DNA of 64,000 bases from Fragum whitleyi. Its lineage: Eukaryota; Mollusca; Bivalvia; Cardiida; Cardiidae. Location of the stretch: the NCBI GenBank assembly GCA_948146395.1, contig OX411552.1, positions 9,133,686 to 9,197,685 on the forward strand. Direction: 5' to 3'. Below, in pieces: positions 53,986 to 64,000 of this stretch (its first letter is position 1; each line of letters begins with the position of its first letter). The notes under the pieces were generated by a model. That model was not told where the DNA came from, searched no databases, and saw only the letters and a program-made list of their open reading frames with translations. A program made the translations under genes and the position numbers.

Positions 53986-54803
53986 GTTGATTTGACCCTC
54001 TGATATACCTAGATGATCGGGTACCACATCTGAAACTCCCTTTCGCAAATTTCCGGTATGAAGTATAATGACTCGAGTATTATGTATCCTATCAGATTTT
54101 TTTTAAATCATTATCGGAGTGCAAGCGATTTAAATTTCCTACAATAAAGGTTATTACCAGGTATTACCAATGAGCTTGTTTGTTGATTAAATAAGATTAG
54201 AAGACATTTTTTAAATCCTTCAAAAGCAATATAAATGAAAAAAGGAAAAAAGTCTTGAACGCAAAATTCTTTATTTTTGGATTTTATATTGTTGGAACCT
54301 ATTAGAATCGTCTCCACGAGAGTCTATTATGTTGTTGTTGTTGTTGTTGTTGTTGTTTTGAAGGAGGCGTCTTGTTTTTATTTGTTCGTTCGTTCGTATG
54401 CTTGATTGTTTGTTTTCAGTTTAATCCAAAGGCATTGTTTTCCCAGATTTTTTTTCCAGAAAGGCTGCTTAACAAAAGTAAGACATAAGGACCGAATATA
54501 AAATTTCCCCAACCTTTTTGCAGTGTAAATGATATACGAGGGTCTATAAAAAATTTCATTAGGGGTTTATACCCGGAAATCCTAGTAGCTTGTATTATCA
54601 CATTTAATTTTATTTCAATTTACTTTGAGTAATTTAATATTTACAATTTTATGAATGGTATAGAAAGATTCATACGTCCATATATTTAACTTATAACTTA
54701 AGTCCGCACCTAATTTGGATGACTCCGCATACATCAAAAAAATTGTAAAGCGTTTGCCTTTATGCTCAATGTTATAAAATTAAGAGAAGTGACAATAATA
54801 TTT
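53986..54803. other. Intergenic, nothing recognised
   Basis: (GTT)n run at 54331-54357; otherwise no feature. Confidence 0.4.
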
Positions 54804-54887
54804 CGATGGCTCAACGCGAAACAGTTGTAACTGCCAATATTTTTTTTATGTATTTAAAATAGTGACTCTTAAGCGCAGAGCCATCGA
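54804..54887. mobile_element. Family F small hairpin, copy 1
   Basis: CGATGGCTCAACGCGAAACA at the left and GCGCAGAGCCATCGA at the right, with a disrupted centre. Other copies at 55896 and 63446. Confidence 0.75.
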
Positions 54888-55895
54888 TTTATTTGAACTA
54901 GTGGAGGCATGAAACTTGAACTTACAATACCTATGGATGAAACCGCTTTGTTTAGCGTATTCATACAGTGTAGGAATGTTTTTCGTTTTATACCTGTAAA
55001 AAATAAAAAAAATATATATTCCCGTAAACTCTTAATTAAATTAATTGTCAAAATATAACCGTCAAGAATAATTTGATAGATGTTGTACACTTTGAAACTT
55101 CTAAAATGAGTCAAAATTGAGGGAGGGGGTAAAACTTAAAGTATCATGAGTAATTCATCCCTTTTAAAGACATTTAACTCCATAATGTCCATTTTAACTT
55201 GTCTTTACCGAAAAACTTTTTTAGACATTCGAGAATAAGAAGTACTTAGAAACAGTTGAATTAGAATCAAACCAAGATCATCGCTTAGAATACGGAATTC
55301 AGGATGTTTCAGAAACGAATTCAACACGAAATATTTTAAACCTTTGTTTGCCATTTCTGACGTCCGCAAACGAGACGTAAATTCGAAGCAATGTCAACGT
55401 CGTTTAACTCTATGCAATCAAGTAGACGCATGCAAAAGGAAAAATACAAACTTCCAATATCTCATTAACATGATGGAATTAGGTTTAAAGTTATTGACTC
55501 ATTTTAGTAAATCTATTTTCATCATTACATGTGTACGATATCTAACTTCAAATGTTTCATTAACTTTGTGGAATTAGGTTTAAAGTTATTGACTCATTTT
55601 AGCAAATCTATTTTCATCATAACATGTGTACGATATCATTAATATTTTTTCTCTCAAAATAGTAACGATTCATGAGTTACAATGAGTATCACGACATGAT
55701 AATGAAACATCACTTAAAAGTTATTTTTCTAAGATACTTATTCCAGTTTATCAGTTCAGAAAAGCAATTCCTTTCATTTTAAAAATATTTATTATTTACT
55801 TTGTCGCTCGAGATTTAAAAAAAACAAACAAGTTCTTATTCGTTATAGTCGAATTGAGCAGACACCGTTTTACCCTTGGTTAAATGTGGACAAGT
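54888..55895. other. Intergenic with a ~125-bp direct repeat
   Basis: GGAATTAGGTTTAAAGTTATTGACTCATTTTAG occurs at about 55474 and 55571, followed both times by AAATCTATTTTCATCAT and ACATGTGTACGATATC: a 97-bp-period duplication. No gene. Confidence 0.6.
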
Positions 55896-55972
55896 CGATG
55901 GCTCATCGTAAAACAGTTGTAACTGCCTATAAGCATATAGGTAGTTATTACCGTTTCACACTGAGCCATCGA
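55896..55972. mobile_element. Family F small hairpin, copy 2
   Basis: CGATGGCTCATCGTAAAACAG, centre CTATAAGCATATAG, right arm CCGTTTCACACTGAGCCATCG. Confidence 0.85.
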
Positions 55973-56103
55973 AGAAAATAGTAATACATGCATCTCTTGT
56001 AGAAATGTCTCTCGCAACGCCGATGCTGTAACTATGAACACTTTACGTTAAGAACCGAAGACCAAAAACTTCCTTAAAATGGTAGTTGTTCCTAACTACA
56101 GTG

Positions 56104-56346
56104 AGGCTCGTTTTACTAAACATATTGTGATCAATTTTTGCATAAGTCAAGAATTAAAGTTGCTTGCACGGTAGTAACTAAATATGGAATTCTGTCATGC
56201 ATCATCTTATTGAAATCGTTTTCTTAAGAAGATTCCAATGAGATATTGCAAGGCAGGATTTAACAATGAATGAAAGCACCAGGTACGAATGGTAATTCAG
56301 ACTTACTATTAATTTTTTCGTAAGAAGTTTGCTAAACGGTCCTCTT
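56104..56346. mobile_element. Family H inverted-repeat element, copy 3
   Basis: AGGCTCGTTTTACTAAACAT at the left and TAAGAAGTTTGCTAAACGGT at the right, centre TTATTGAAATCGTTTTCTTAAG with AGATTCCAATGAGATATTGC. Confidence 0.75.
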
Positions 56347-57044
56347 GTCTTTCAGTAAAAAACCTTCTACGTTCAACATTTATCATAAGATATCGAAACA
56401 AAACTGCAAATTTTAGTAACCCCGATGAGCAATGTACTTATGTGGATTTGTATAGCCTAATTATGTGTTTTAAAAACCCAACCTTATTCAAGTTCACATG
56501 CACCTTTATGTGGACGGGAATTTCTGCCTTACAAGTCTCAAACATTCAACTTCTTCGCTCGACTGAAAAATGAAGTAGTTCAACGGATATAGAATGCGTA
56601 TGACCAATATACTCGATCAAAATTGTAAGGCCAAAATTATTTGATAAATCCATCCTTTAACAAAGTTATGTGCACTTTTTAAGTACAATTACGGTTATTC
56701 CCGTCTCATACATAAATTTCAATTCATATACAATCAGGAAGAGTTGTATTGATACATATTTGCACGACATTAGAAAGAGGTCATTCTAAGATTTTATTTT
56801 CAACAAAATTTAATGAAGGAAATAAATCAGATCAAGCATAATATCGATGGGAGACAAAAAACGCGTTACTACAGCCTTATTTTTGCGAGAAATTTGCGGT
56901 TCATTAACGGCATGAGATTCTACGGTTTATCGCAAAATTATTTCAAGTTCTTAGGTATAACTAGATCAATCTTTAGGTGCTCCAGCCTCCGCGATATGAC
57001 TGAAAGATTATTGAAAGATGTGTTAACCCCCATTAAAAAACAGA
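56347..57044. other. Intergenic, nothing recognised
   Basis: No gene or clear repeat. Confidence 0.4.
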
Positions 57045-57125
57045 CAACAATCCATTCGCCCATTTCCATTCAGAAACAATTTCAAAATCATTCACTCTAT
57101 CAATTTCGCGATGTTATTAGCTGTA
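57045..57125 (+). mobile_element. Family A MITE, right end only
   Basis: ATTCAGAAACAATTTCAAAATC, then ATCAATTTCGCGATGTTATTAGCTG|TA. Confidence 0.68.
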
Positions 57126-57633
57126 TATTGTAGATATATATGCCTATGCTTGAAACGTAGCATGTGTATACCCGGGAAAAATCCATGGGGTGTTAGTTAG
57201 ATTTTTTAATTGGTTGGATGCATGGGGTTTAACTCAGCTTTCAACATTATCGCTGTTACATATCGGAGGTTCGTGCCGCGGCACCTACCCTTTGTTTCCT
57301 ATCATTTACCACACCAGTTCAACGACAAAATTTCATCCGAGCCACCAGCTGCTCATCCCAATTAAGCGTACCTTCGTTAATGCTTTTCGGTGGTTTATCG
57401 AGAAATAACGGTAGATTATCATTTGATAATCTCACCACAAAATCAGTGAAATTATCAAAAATTTAAACCCTGCTTTTGTGCATTTCACCCTATCTGACGT
57501 CATCTATGCAGGGCGAAATAAGTGACGTCACAATGAACGTTGCATAGCAATCACGTGCAAAATGACGCGCTTTACGAAAATATTTCCTAGAAATTTTACG
57601 TTTTGTCTCATTTTTCCATTAAAGAAATAGAAT
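57126..57633. other. Intergenic with paired CRE-like sites
   Basis: CTGACGTCATC at 57496 and GTGACGTCAC at 57521 sit 25 bp apart, near GGTAGATTATC/GATAATCTCACC and repeated TTTCACC words. No gene. Confidence 0.4.
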
Positions 57634-57792
57634 AATCCTTTGTTTTTCGCGTAAGATCGATTAATATTTCATTTCGTGAACAAAAAAAAGCTATATTTTC
57701 ACTCGTGGCTCTGCCACTCGTGAAAATATAGTTTTGTTGTTCACTCAATAAAAAATATAAATCGATCTTACACTGAAACAAACGAATATCCT
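57634..57792. repeat. Large hairpin with CTCGTGG..CCACTCGTG centre
   Basis: GCTATATTTTCACTCGTGG pairs with CCACTCGTGAAAATATAG across a CTCTG loop; outer GCGTAAGATCGATT pairs with AATCGATCTTACAC. Single copy recognised. Confidence 0.82.
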
Positions 57793-58188
57793 CTATATTT
57801 ATCAAACGTTCGCAGGTTAGTAAAAATTATGCTCTCAGTTTCGCCTCAGAGTTTATCACTATGAAAGACCTGCGGCCAAGCATGACATCCATTACAGTGT
57901 TTTTGCCCCACTTTATTTTTTCAAGTTTTTACAGTTCTTACTGTTTAGCCTTACTTAAGAAGTATTCAACATGGGTCTAGATTCGATTTGGTTAATCAAA
58001 GTTTTTTTATTCACACATGAAACCAAGCGAAGTTACTGGTTTTACCGATCATCAAAATACCCCCAATTTAAAGCAATCAAGAATTTAATACGAACAATTT
58101 GTAAAAATCCCTTTCGTATCAAGTGAAATAAAATATTTTATAACTTCCTTTTAAGATGTTATTTCGTGCTGACAAAAATAAAAACAGC

Positions 58189-58322
58189 CCTGCTTTCAGG
58201 ATGAAAACGTTAGCAAATCGTTTTAGAAATGATACTCCGCTCTGCACGTATGTGCTCGTGGAAAGCGGGGTATCATCTCAAAACGTTCGCAAGATGTTTT
58301 AACATCCCGAAAGCAGGGCTGG
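58189..58322. mobile_element. Family B hairpin, GAAAACGTTAGC subfamily
   Basis: CCCTGCTTTCAGGATGAAAA, AACGTTAGCAAATCGTTTTA, TGATACTCCGCTCTGCACG and a matching right arm ending CATCCCGAAAGCAGGGCTG. Confidence 0.88.
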
Positions 58323-58474
58323 TTTATATTTTGTCGCAAAAAAAAAAAAAAAAAATAAGAAAACGAAAGAAAAACTATCCAAATGTATATTATCAGTGTT
58401 TTAGATTTATCCGCCTAGAAATGCAGAAAGGGGACAAAAGCTGCAAACAGAGGAAATATTCTGCAGGGGTGTGG

Positions 58475-58800
58475 AATTCCCATGCCCGACTTGTCCGACG
58501 CCAGCTTTTCCACTTGCGGACAAGTACATTTTTCAAGTCTACTTGTCCATGTACAAGTAAATACCAGAGCAAATCTTCGAACAGAATTTAAAAGTTCTAG
58601 TACAAAAGTCATACTAATGTGTGTATCAAAGGGTGGAAAACATTGTCTTAAATGAAGAAAATGCTGAGTTACAGAATTTTCTTCATTTAATACAATGTTT
58701 TCTCAATGTTTACCATTCCATTTTTAGCGTATAATTTAATTTTGATCCAGGACAAGTGAGAAATCGAGTTTTACTTGTACATGGACAAGTAGAGAAAATT
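58475..58800. repeat. Nested inverted repeats (ACTTGTCCATGTACAAGTAAA arms)
   Basis: CTACTTGTCCATGTACAAGT at 58540 and ACTTGTACATGGACAAGTAG at 58773 are exact complements about 210 bp apart. Between them AACATTGTCTTAAATGAAGA and TTCTTCATTTAATACAATGT form a second stem. A poly-A run of 17 is at 58339-58355, before the element. Confidence 0.75.
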
Positions 58801-59576
58801 CACATTTCCTCATCCCTTTATTCTGTATTTTAACAAAGGTCAAATTTACTGACAAAGACCCTTTGTTGTGTGTACTCAAAAGATTCGTGGCAAAGAGACG
58901 ATTTATTTGAGTATCCATAACTTATGGTTTGCTGACTCGGACACGATGAATTAAGAATGGCGTTAAATAGCCAGTTTTCTTTAGACAAGAGGTAAAGAAT
59001 TTAGCCATGCGTTACATTAGGTAGAACGCGACCTTTGCAAAAAGTTTGTCTGAATTTCACGAAACTTTGCATGTAAGCTATTTACGATATTTATGATTTG
59101 GATTCTATTTTGAGATATAATCATAAGGTTTTGATATATCATACTCTTAAACTGAAACGTTGTGCATCAAATCCATTCATTCAAATTATTCCAAATATTT
59201 TCAATTTTTTGAATATGTTTTAATATCAACTTTACACAGGCGATTGTTTGGCAATCCGAATTTTGTTATAAAGAATAATATACTAGACTAAAATAGGGTT
59301 GCAGTGAGGCAATCGCCTTTGTGACTTTAAATAAGTGCAGCTAAATTAACGACAATTGCGTCAAATTAACCGACGATTTTGCAAAAAGCCTATAAACCCG
59401 GAAAGTATTAACGGGAAGAAAACCGTCCTAGTTTTTGTATCATTTCTTCGAAAGCACTTCTCATTAGTCAGAAACTAACAACACTAAAGACAATTGTTTC
59501 CTCACATAATCTTCTTTATGACCATATAGGGAAGATTAACTTGCTATAATTTCGGGTTTATAATATATTTCTCCTA
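58801..59576. other. Intergenic, nothing recognised
   Basis: Short inverted similarity CAGGCGATTGTTTGGC (59237) and GAGGCAATCGCCTTTGTG (59306); otherwise no feature. Confidence 0.35.
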
Positions 59577-59988
59577 CAGTTAGTAACATAGTCAAATTGA
59601 CGTTTATCTCAATTAAAACTACCCAGTGCCCCACTCGTTCATTCCATTCATTCACTCAAAACATTCTAAAACCATCAGAAAATCAATTAAAGAGATAAGA
59701 TCAACAACTGAATCGAAAATAAGTTAAGCTATAAAAATGTCGCAATTTCAGTGACATGATTTAAATTATAAGCGTCCGATTGGTTCTTGAAAAAAAGTGA
59801 AGCTATTCATAGAAGTTGTATTCATATTTTTTAAAGGGAGGTAATAAATATCGCCAATTTTGTTCATCATGAACAAAATTTGCGATATTGGATTACCTCT
59901 TTTAATTTTCACTCAAAACTCACTCACTTCCATTCCAAAATGATTCAAAAAGCATTCAACTTGTCAATTTCATTCAGTTGTTTAATCA
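59577..59988 (+). mobile_element. Family A MITE, near full length
   Basis: TA|CAGTTAGTAACATAGTCAAA, centre AAAGGGAGGTAATAAATATC with GCGATATTGGATTACCTCTT, and a decayed right end CAATTTCATTCAGTTG. Confidence 0.82.
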
Positions 59989-60532
59989 ATGTTAATTTCC
60001 AATAACTCGAAGCTACAAATTTCGAAAGATCGAGTTTGTGTGCCTGAAAATTAACAAGGGATAAGGGCGATAGTCCCCTGGGTGTGAGTGGTTTGTGTAT
60101 GTTAGAACTAGAGCCGCTTGAGCGACTTATTCGCTCCACAGGCCTGAAACTACTGATATGAGATGACGAGAATCAAAGTGTTAAAATGTATTTCCACCTT
60201 TCTTTTTCTAATAACACATGCTGATATTCCTCAGGGCAATGAAAAATTCATGATCGATGAATAACATGTAGAAAATGGACTACCGCCTGATAACTATATA
60301 ATTTTCATCCAATCACAATAATTCTGTACAATCTGATAAGGGGTTACCAGAGAAAGATTCCAGTGTAATCTCGTTGACATCCATAAATTAGATTCTCAGA
60401 ATATAATTTTCAATGTTTCCACTATATAACATAAAGAGAAATGACCCCTGAAAGACATATTTATAATCTGGTCACAATATTTTTGTAGACTGATAAAGGG
60501 TCACTCAATGATCATTCCAGTGAATTTGATTT
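59989..60532. other. Dispersed-repeat fragment with GAGCGACTTATTCGCTCCAC
   Basis: The GCTCCAC..GG word at 60133 resembles the start of the 44399-46194 array region (ATCGCTCCACTGG at 45143). GGTCACTCAATGATCATTCCAG and GGTTACCAGAGAAAGATTCCAG repeat with about 155-bp spacing, as in that array. Otherwise unassigned. Confidence 0.4.
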
Positions 60533-60862
60533 TATACATATATAATACATACTTAGTGTATTATATGAAAAAAAATATCTAACGAGGTTGGGAGAATTGA
60601 TCATTGTCGAGGCTCTGCCGAGACAATTGTCAATTCTCACAACCGAGTTTGATATTTTTTTCATACAATACACTAAGAATGTATTATATTTATCTTATAA
60701 CCTCTTTTTGTCTTGTTTTAGTCGATGTTTCTAACTTAAATGCTAGTTTCTAAAAATAACTGTATGATATTATTGTTCTAAAAATAACTATGTGATATCA
60801 TAAAAAATATCATACGGGATGTTATCACACAGATATTTATATAGTTATAAGATAAATATTAT
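60533..60862 (+). mobile_element. Family C element, copy 4
   Basis: Best palindrome of the family: ACTTAGTGTATTATATGAAA, GAGGCTCTGCCGAG centre, TTTCATACAATACACTAAG, then the tail with GTCGATGTTTCTAACTTAAAT and GTGATATCATAAAAAATATC. Confidence 0.86.
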
Positions 60863-61006
60863 TATCACATATTACCATATACATGTATATGGAAATCAGC
60901 CAGGTCATTTAAAGCCTTGTTTTCATTGGAATCCTTGAACAACTTTGAGAAATGTTTCCACAAGAATCATTCCTGTGAAATTTTATTAAAATACACCCAG
61001 TAATTT

Positions 61007-61340
61007 CAAAAGCGCTCAAAAAACACTAAAATCATTACATCAATAACTTCTTTCAAAATTAAAACTGTTAGAAAAAATCCACGATTTCACTGACTTTATT
61101 GAATTTTGGAGGCGAAAGTGGGATCTTAAATATATAGAAAGTTATTCAGAGATCCTTTCTGAATATTCTATGAAAGGGAGGTAATAATTATCGCTAATTT
61201 TGTTCATCTTGACCAAAATTAGCGATAATGGATGACCTCTTCTGAATTTCACTCAAAACTCACCCCTCCAACTCATTCAATTTCATTCGAAAATCGTTCC
61301 AAAATCATTCACTTTGTCAATTTCATGATGTTGTTAACAG
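61007..61340 (+). mobile_element. Family A MITE, left end missing
   Basis: CTCAAAAAACACTAAAATCAT, centre AAAGGGAGGTAATAATTATC and TAGCGATAATGGATGACCTC, right end GTCAATTTCATGATGTTGTTAAC. Confidence 0.8.
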
Positions 61341-61446
61341 GATTCGATTTTTAACAGTTTGGAAACTTTTTGTATTCTAAAAGCACGGCAGGTCAGTCGG
61401 CGTAGGGTGACCAGAGCCGAAACATTTCGGCTTATTCAAAATCATC

Positions 61447-61682
61447 TAGGCCCTAGGTTTTAAAACTTTTCGTTCTCAACTACGAAATTTCTCAAATTTC
61501 GAATTCAAATAAGTATCTCAACAAAAAAAAATATTATTAATAAGTTGTTATTTCTAACAACTTATAAATATTATCTTTCCTGTCCATTCATTTACATTAG
61601 TATTACAAAAGAATTGCAAAGTTGAAATCTGAGAAAATTGTTTTGAATTGAGAATGCGAAAAGTTTTATAACATTGGGCCCT
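61447..61682. mobile_element. Family G inverted-repeat element, copy 2
   Basis: AGGCCCTAGGTTTTAAAACT and AGTTTTATAACATTGGGCCC ends; the AATAAGTTGTTATTTCTAACAACTTATAA core is a strong stem (two blocks, 61538-61569). Confidence 0.8.
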
Positions 61683-62279
61683 GAATCTACCATAAAACAC
61701 GATCTTTTACTGGCCTTTTCTATGTCTAATTCAATTTCACATAAATATATAATAAATATTCTTCGAAGTTTTGAAGAGACGTTTTGTAGAGACGGCTTAA
61801 TGCCAACCTTGCTCGGAAAGCGCTGAAAGCACTGGGAAAGACATTTTTCGATAAAAAAAAGGGAGGCTTATTTTCTGTATTGCGAATGGTCATTGCCTCT
61901 CATTCAATTGATCAAGTTTGTAAGTGACTTTTGCAGACTCAAGATTTCTTACATTTGATTTGGCTTAGCCATATGAAGCACAATTCGAGCGACTAAATAT
62001 TGTAATTAAAGCTTTATACATGATGAAGTTACGACAATTTAGTCGACTGACAGGTTAAGTAACTTACGGTATACATGTGTTTACACATCGTTTGTTAAGT
62101 TTAGTTAGGGTTCAGATAAAAAATTGTTTTGACGTTTAAAATTTGAATTGCCTGTGGCAAATGATACATCACGGATAAATTTTATACGTCAACGCAATGA
62201 CGTTAAAAGACGTTATTAACGTACATATTTATATATATGTATTTACACATACAAAACGGTTAAACTATAAGTCTATAAG
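61683..62279. other. Intergenic, nothing recognised
   Basis: No gene or repeat family recognised. Confidence 0.4.
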
Positions 62280-62665
62280 TGATCCGCCATCCGAAAAGGG
62301 GCAATCTGAAAAGTGCTAAATATGTCGATCCTGTCCTTTGTCCCGGATGACAAAGCGGTGAGAACTGTTCGCAAATTTTATCCCGCTTTGCACGTAAGTG
62401 CACGTGCAAAGCGGGGTAAAATTGGCAAATGGTTTTCACCGTTTTGTCATCCTGAACGCAAGGCTAGTTAGATCGCACGACCTGCTCAGACTGACCAGGG
62501 TTAAATAACAAATTTTCTGAGTCTAAAATGATTATTCTACCATCTTCTGTATTTTTTTCCGAAATGCGCCTTCTGATTGACCTATTCTATATCCAATCCA
62601 TTTTCCAAATATTTATTTTTACTGAGTTCCCAGATTGTCCCCTTTCGCTTGACGGGTCATATTCT
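62280..62665. mobile_element. Family Y element, interrupted by a family B hairpin
   Basis: The left end GATCCGCCATCCGAAAAGGGG (62281) and the right end near TTTCGCTTGACGGGTCATAT (62645) correspond to the element at 16257. The interior GCTCAGACTGACCAGGGTTA resumes right after the hairpin at 62333-62467. Confidence 0.65.
62333..62467. mobile_element. Family B hairpin nested in a family Y element
   Basis: CCGGATGACAAAGCGGTGAG, TATCCCGCTTTGCACGTAAG, CACGTGCAAAGCGGGGTAAA and TTTTGTCATCCTGAACGCAA. Arms are nearly perfect. Confidence 0.9.
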
Positions 62666-63445
62666 TCAAAACAGTTCGACGGTTTTCCGCTTAGGGTATC
62701 CATACATCTTAACAACAGCTTTCCTTTACTGGTTTCTGATTTAGGCAGATTAATATATTAAAGATCAATCAATGAAGCTGTGACGAATGTGCTGGGTTGA
62801 TCCTTTGCTTTCCTTAACTATCGGTATCATAGTTTGTTTGTTGCTTTATTTTCTCATGAGTCGACATAATTAATTAAGCCGTGTGTGACATTTCTAGCAA
62901 TATCAAATAATTTAATTCTAGTTGTTCCGTCAGATTTCGAGCATTCTGATAGGCTGAGCATTGTTTTCATTTCTCAATGAAATTAATTTTGATTGTGCAG
63001 CTATTTTGCAAGCTTCAGCAAAAAGAAGTCCCATAAGAAACAGTTTCATTTTTTACAAATCTTCTGATTTCTTTGCTTCATAGCATTAGAATATAAGATA
63101 TGAAGGGATAATTTGTTGAGTTAATGGAAGTGTGAAACTAAAAACCGAATCACACTCATGCATGAATCCGTATCGCGTATTTATACAATGCGATAAGGTT
63201 TTAAGTTTCATACATCGATGAAACTAACAAATAACTTCTCCATCTCTTAAATGTCTACCAAGCTTAGACTCAGGATATCATTTGCATCCGCACAGTCTTT
63301 CAAAAGTCTTCACAGTGCGCTTCCTGTTTGAGGATAAACGTCTTTCTCGAACTACCGTGACCTTTATAAAGTCATGTATTTTTTTTTTTCCAATTGCACT
63401 TTATGACTGTTTGGGCTGCACAATATTTTCTCCTCTGGCACATAT
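62666..63445. other. Intergenic with a half copy of the 2025-2270 terminal repeat
   Basis: AATTAAGCCGTGTGTGACATTTCTAGCAATATCAAA at 62871-62906 (in two blocks) resembles the left end at 2025. No gene. Confidence 0.45.
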
Positions 63446-63522
63446 CGATGGCTCAGTGCGAAACAGTTGTAACTCCCTATATGTTTATAGGGAGTTTCAA
63501 CTGTTTCGCATAGAGCCATCGA
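63446..63522. mobile_element. Family F small hairpin, copy 3 (best)
   Basis: CGATGGCTCAGTGCGAAACA pairs with CTGTTTCGCATAGAGCCATCG around TATATGTTTATA. 77 bp. Confidence 0.88.
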
Positions 63523-64000
63523 TATCAAGTAGTTGGAAATGTCATGCCAGGGCTCTACTTCGACCCTTAAACCACGGTTTTGACTCCTAAAAAAATCCAT
63601 TTTGACCCTTAAAAATTTTGCAAGGGGTCATTTTAACCCACTTAATTTCCAGTGGAGCGACGTAAGCAATATTTAAGATAATATAGATCAATAGTATCCT
63701 TCATGCTTTCACAAATATCTATATAAATGATAAAACAAAAAATAAAGTTTGTCTACACTCTATTGTTTATGTTGTTTCAGTTATATAAATTACTATAAAG
63801 ACCGATTAGCTTACACATTTTGCTCCTTTTTGGCCCCTACAAAATCGGTTTTGATCCCAAGAATTTGATTGTCAAAGGGTCAATGTCTCCCCCATTTAAA
63901 AATCTAGCGCAAGCTCTGCATGTACAGGCTCGATTCATAGATTCGCGACAATTCATGTCCTTGATTCGTAGAATGACATTGCCAATCATAGTATTGACCA
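63523..64000. other. Intergenic, nothing recognised
   Basis: Repeated GACCCTTAAA/TTTTGACC words (63559, 63602) suggest a small dispersed repeat. No gene. Confidence 0.35.

Noticed and set aside
58229..58591. 120-codon ORF with a Lys-rich stretch
   Set aside because: It spans a family B hairpin and a poly-A run; the Lys run is just the A tract.

Overview
The window is eukaryotic: spliced genes with GT/AG introns, AT-rich intergenic DNA, an LTR retrotransposon, tRNA-derived SINEs and a very dense load of short inverted-repeat elements. The gene and repeat style (BEL/Pao element, GTCCGTCC-rich repeat ends, AAAGGGAGGTAAT-type MITE cores, invertebrate transglutaminase) suggests a mollusc, most likely a bivalve. 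That is inference, not proof.

Region 1 (1-16192, + strand) is the 3' part of one transglutaminase gene. Eight exons are joined by phase-consistent GT/AG introns and encode 363 residues: the catalytic His/Asp half of the core, the calcium-site residues and both C-terminal beta-barrels, ending at a stop at 16190-16192. The catalytic Cys exon lies upstream of the window. The introns are packed with MITEs, palindromes and a ~171-bp minisatellite.

Region 2 (16.2-21.4 kb) has no gene I can support. It holds a 712-bp tandem duplication carrying a large palindrome, a ~0.78-kb terminal-inverted-repeat element and several hairpins.

Region 3 (21437-29239, - strand) is a complete, very young BEL/Pao LTR retrotransposon. 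It has two LTRs of 498 bp that read as identical, a CATTT target duplication, a primer-binding site, gag-protease-RT-RNaseH-integrase, and, in the position where env would sit, a third ORF coding for a C2H2 zinc-finger protein with an acidic tail. A one-base frame offset splits pol inside reverse transcriptase. The third ORF, with a plausible splice donor before gag and acceptor before ORF3, is the most unusual thing in the window.

Region 4 (29.2-64 kb) is mostly repeats: more than a dozen copies of a TA-flanked MITE (family A), about fifteen copies of a ~130-bp near-perfect hairpin (family B), and smaller inverted-repeat families C-H and Y. There are also a mariner-like 833-bp element, SINE copies, a degenerate LINE endonuclease fragment, a 155-bp tandem array enclosed by inverted ends, and microsatellites. 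Within it, about 46.2-49.0 kb is strikingly CpG-poor and holds possible coding remnants on the - strand that I could not identify. Family letters (A-H, Y) are local labels used here, not published names.
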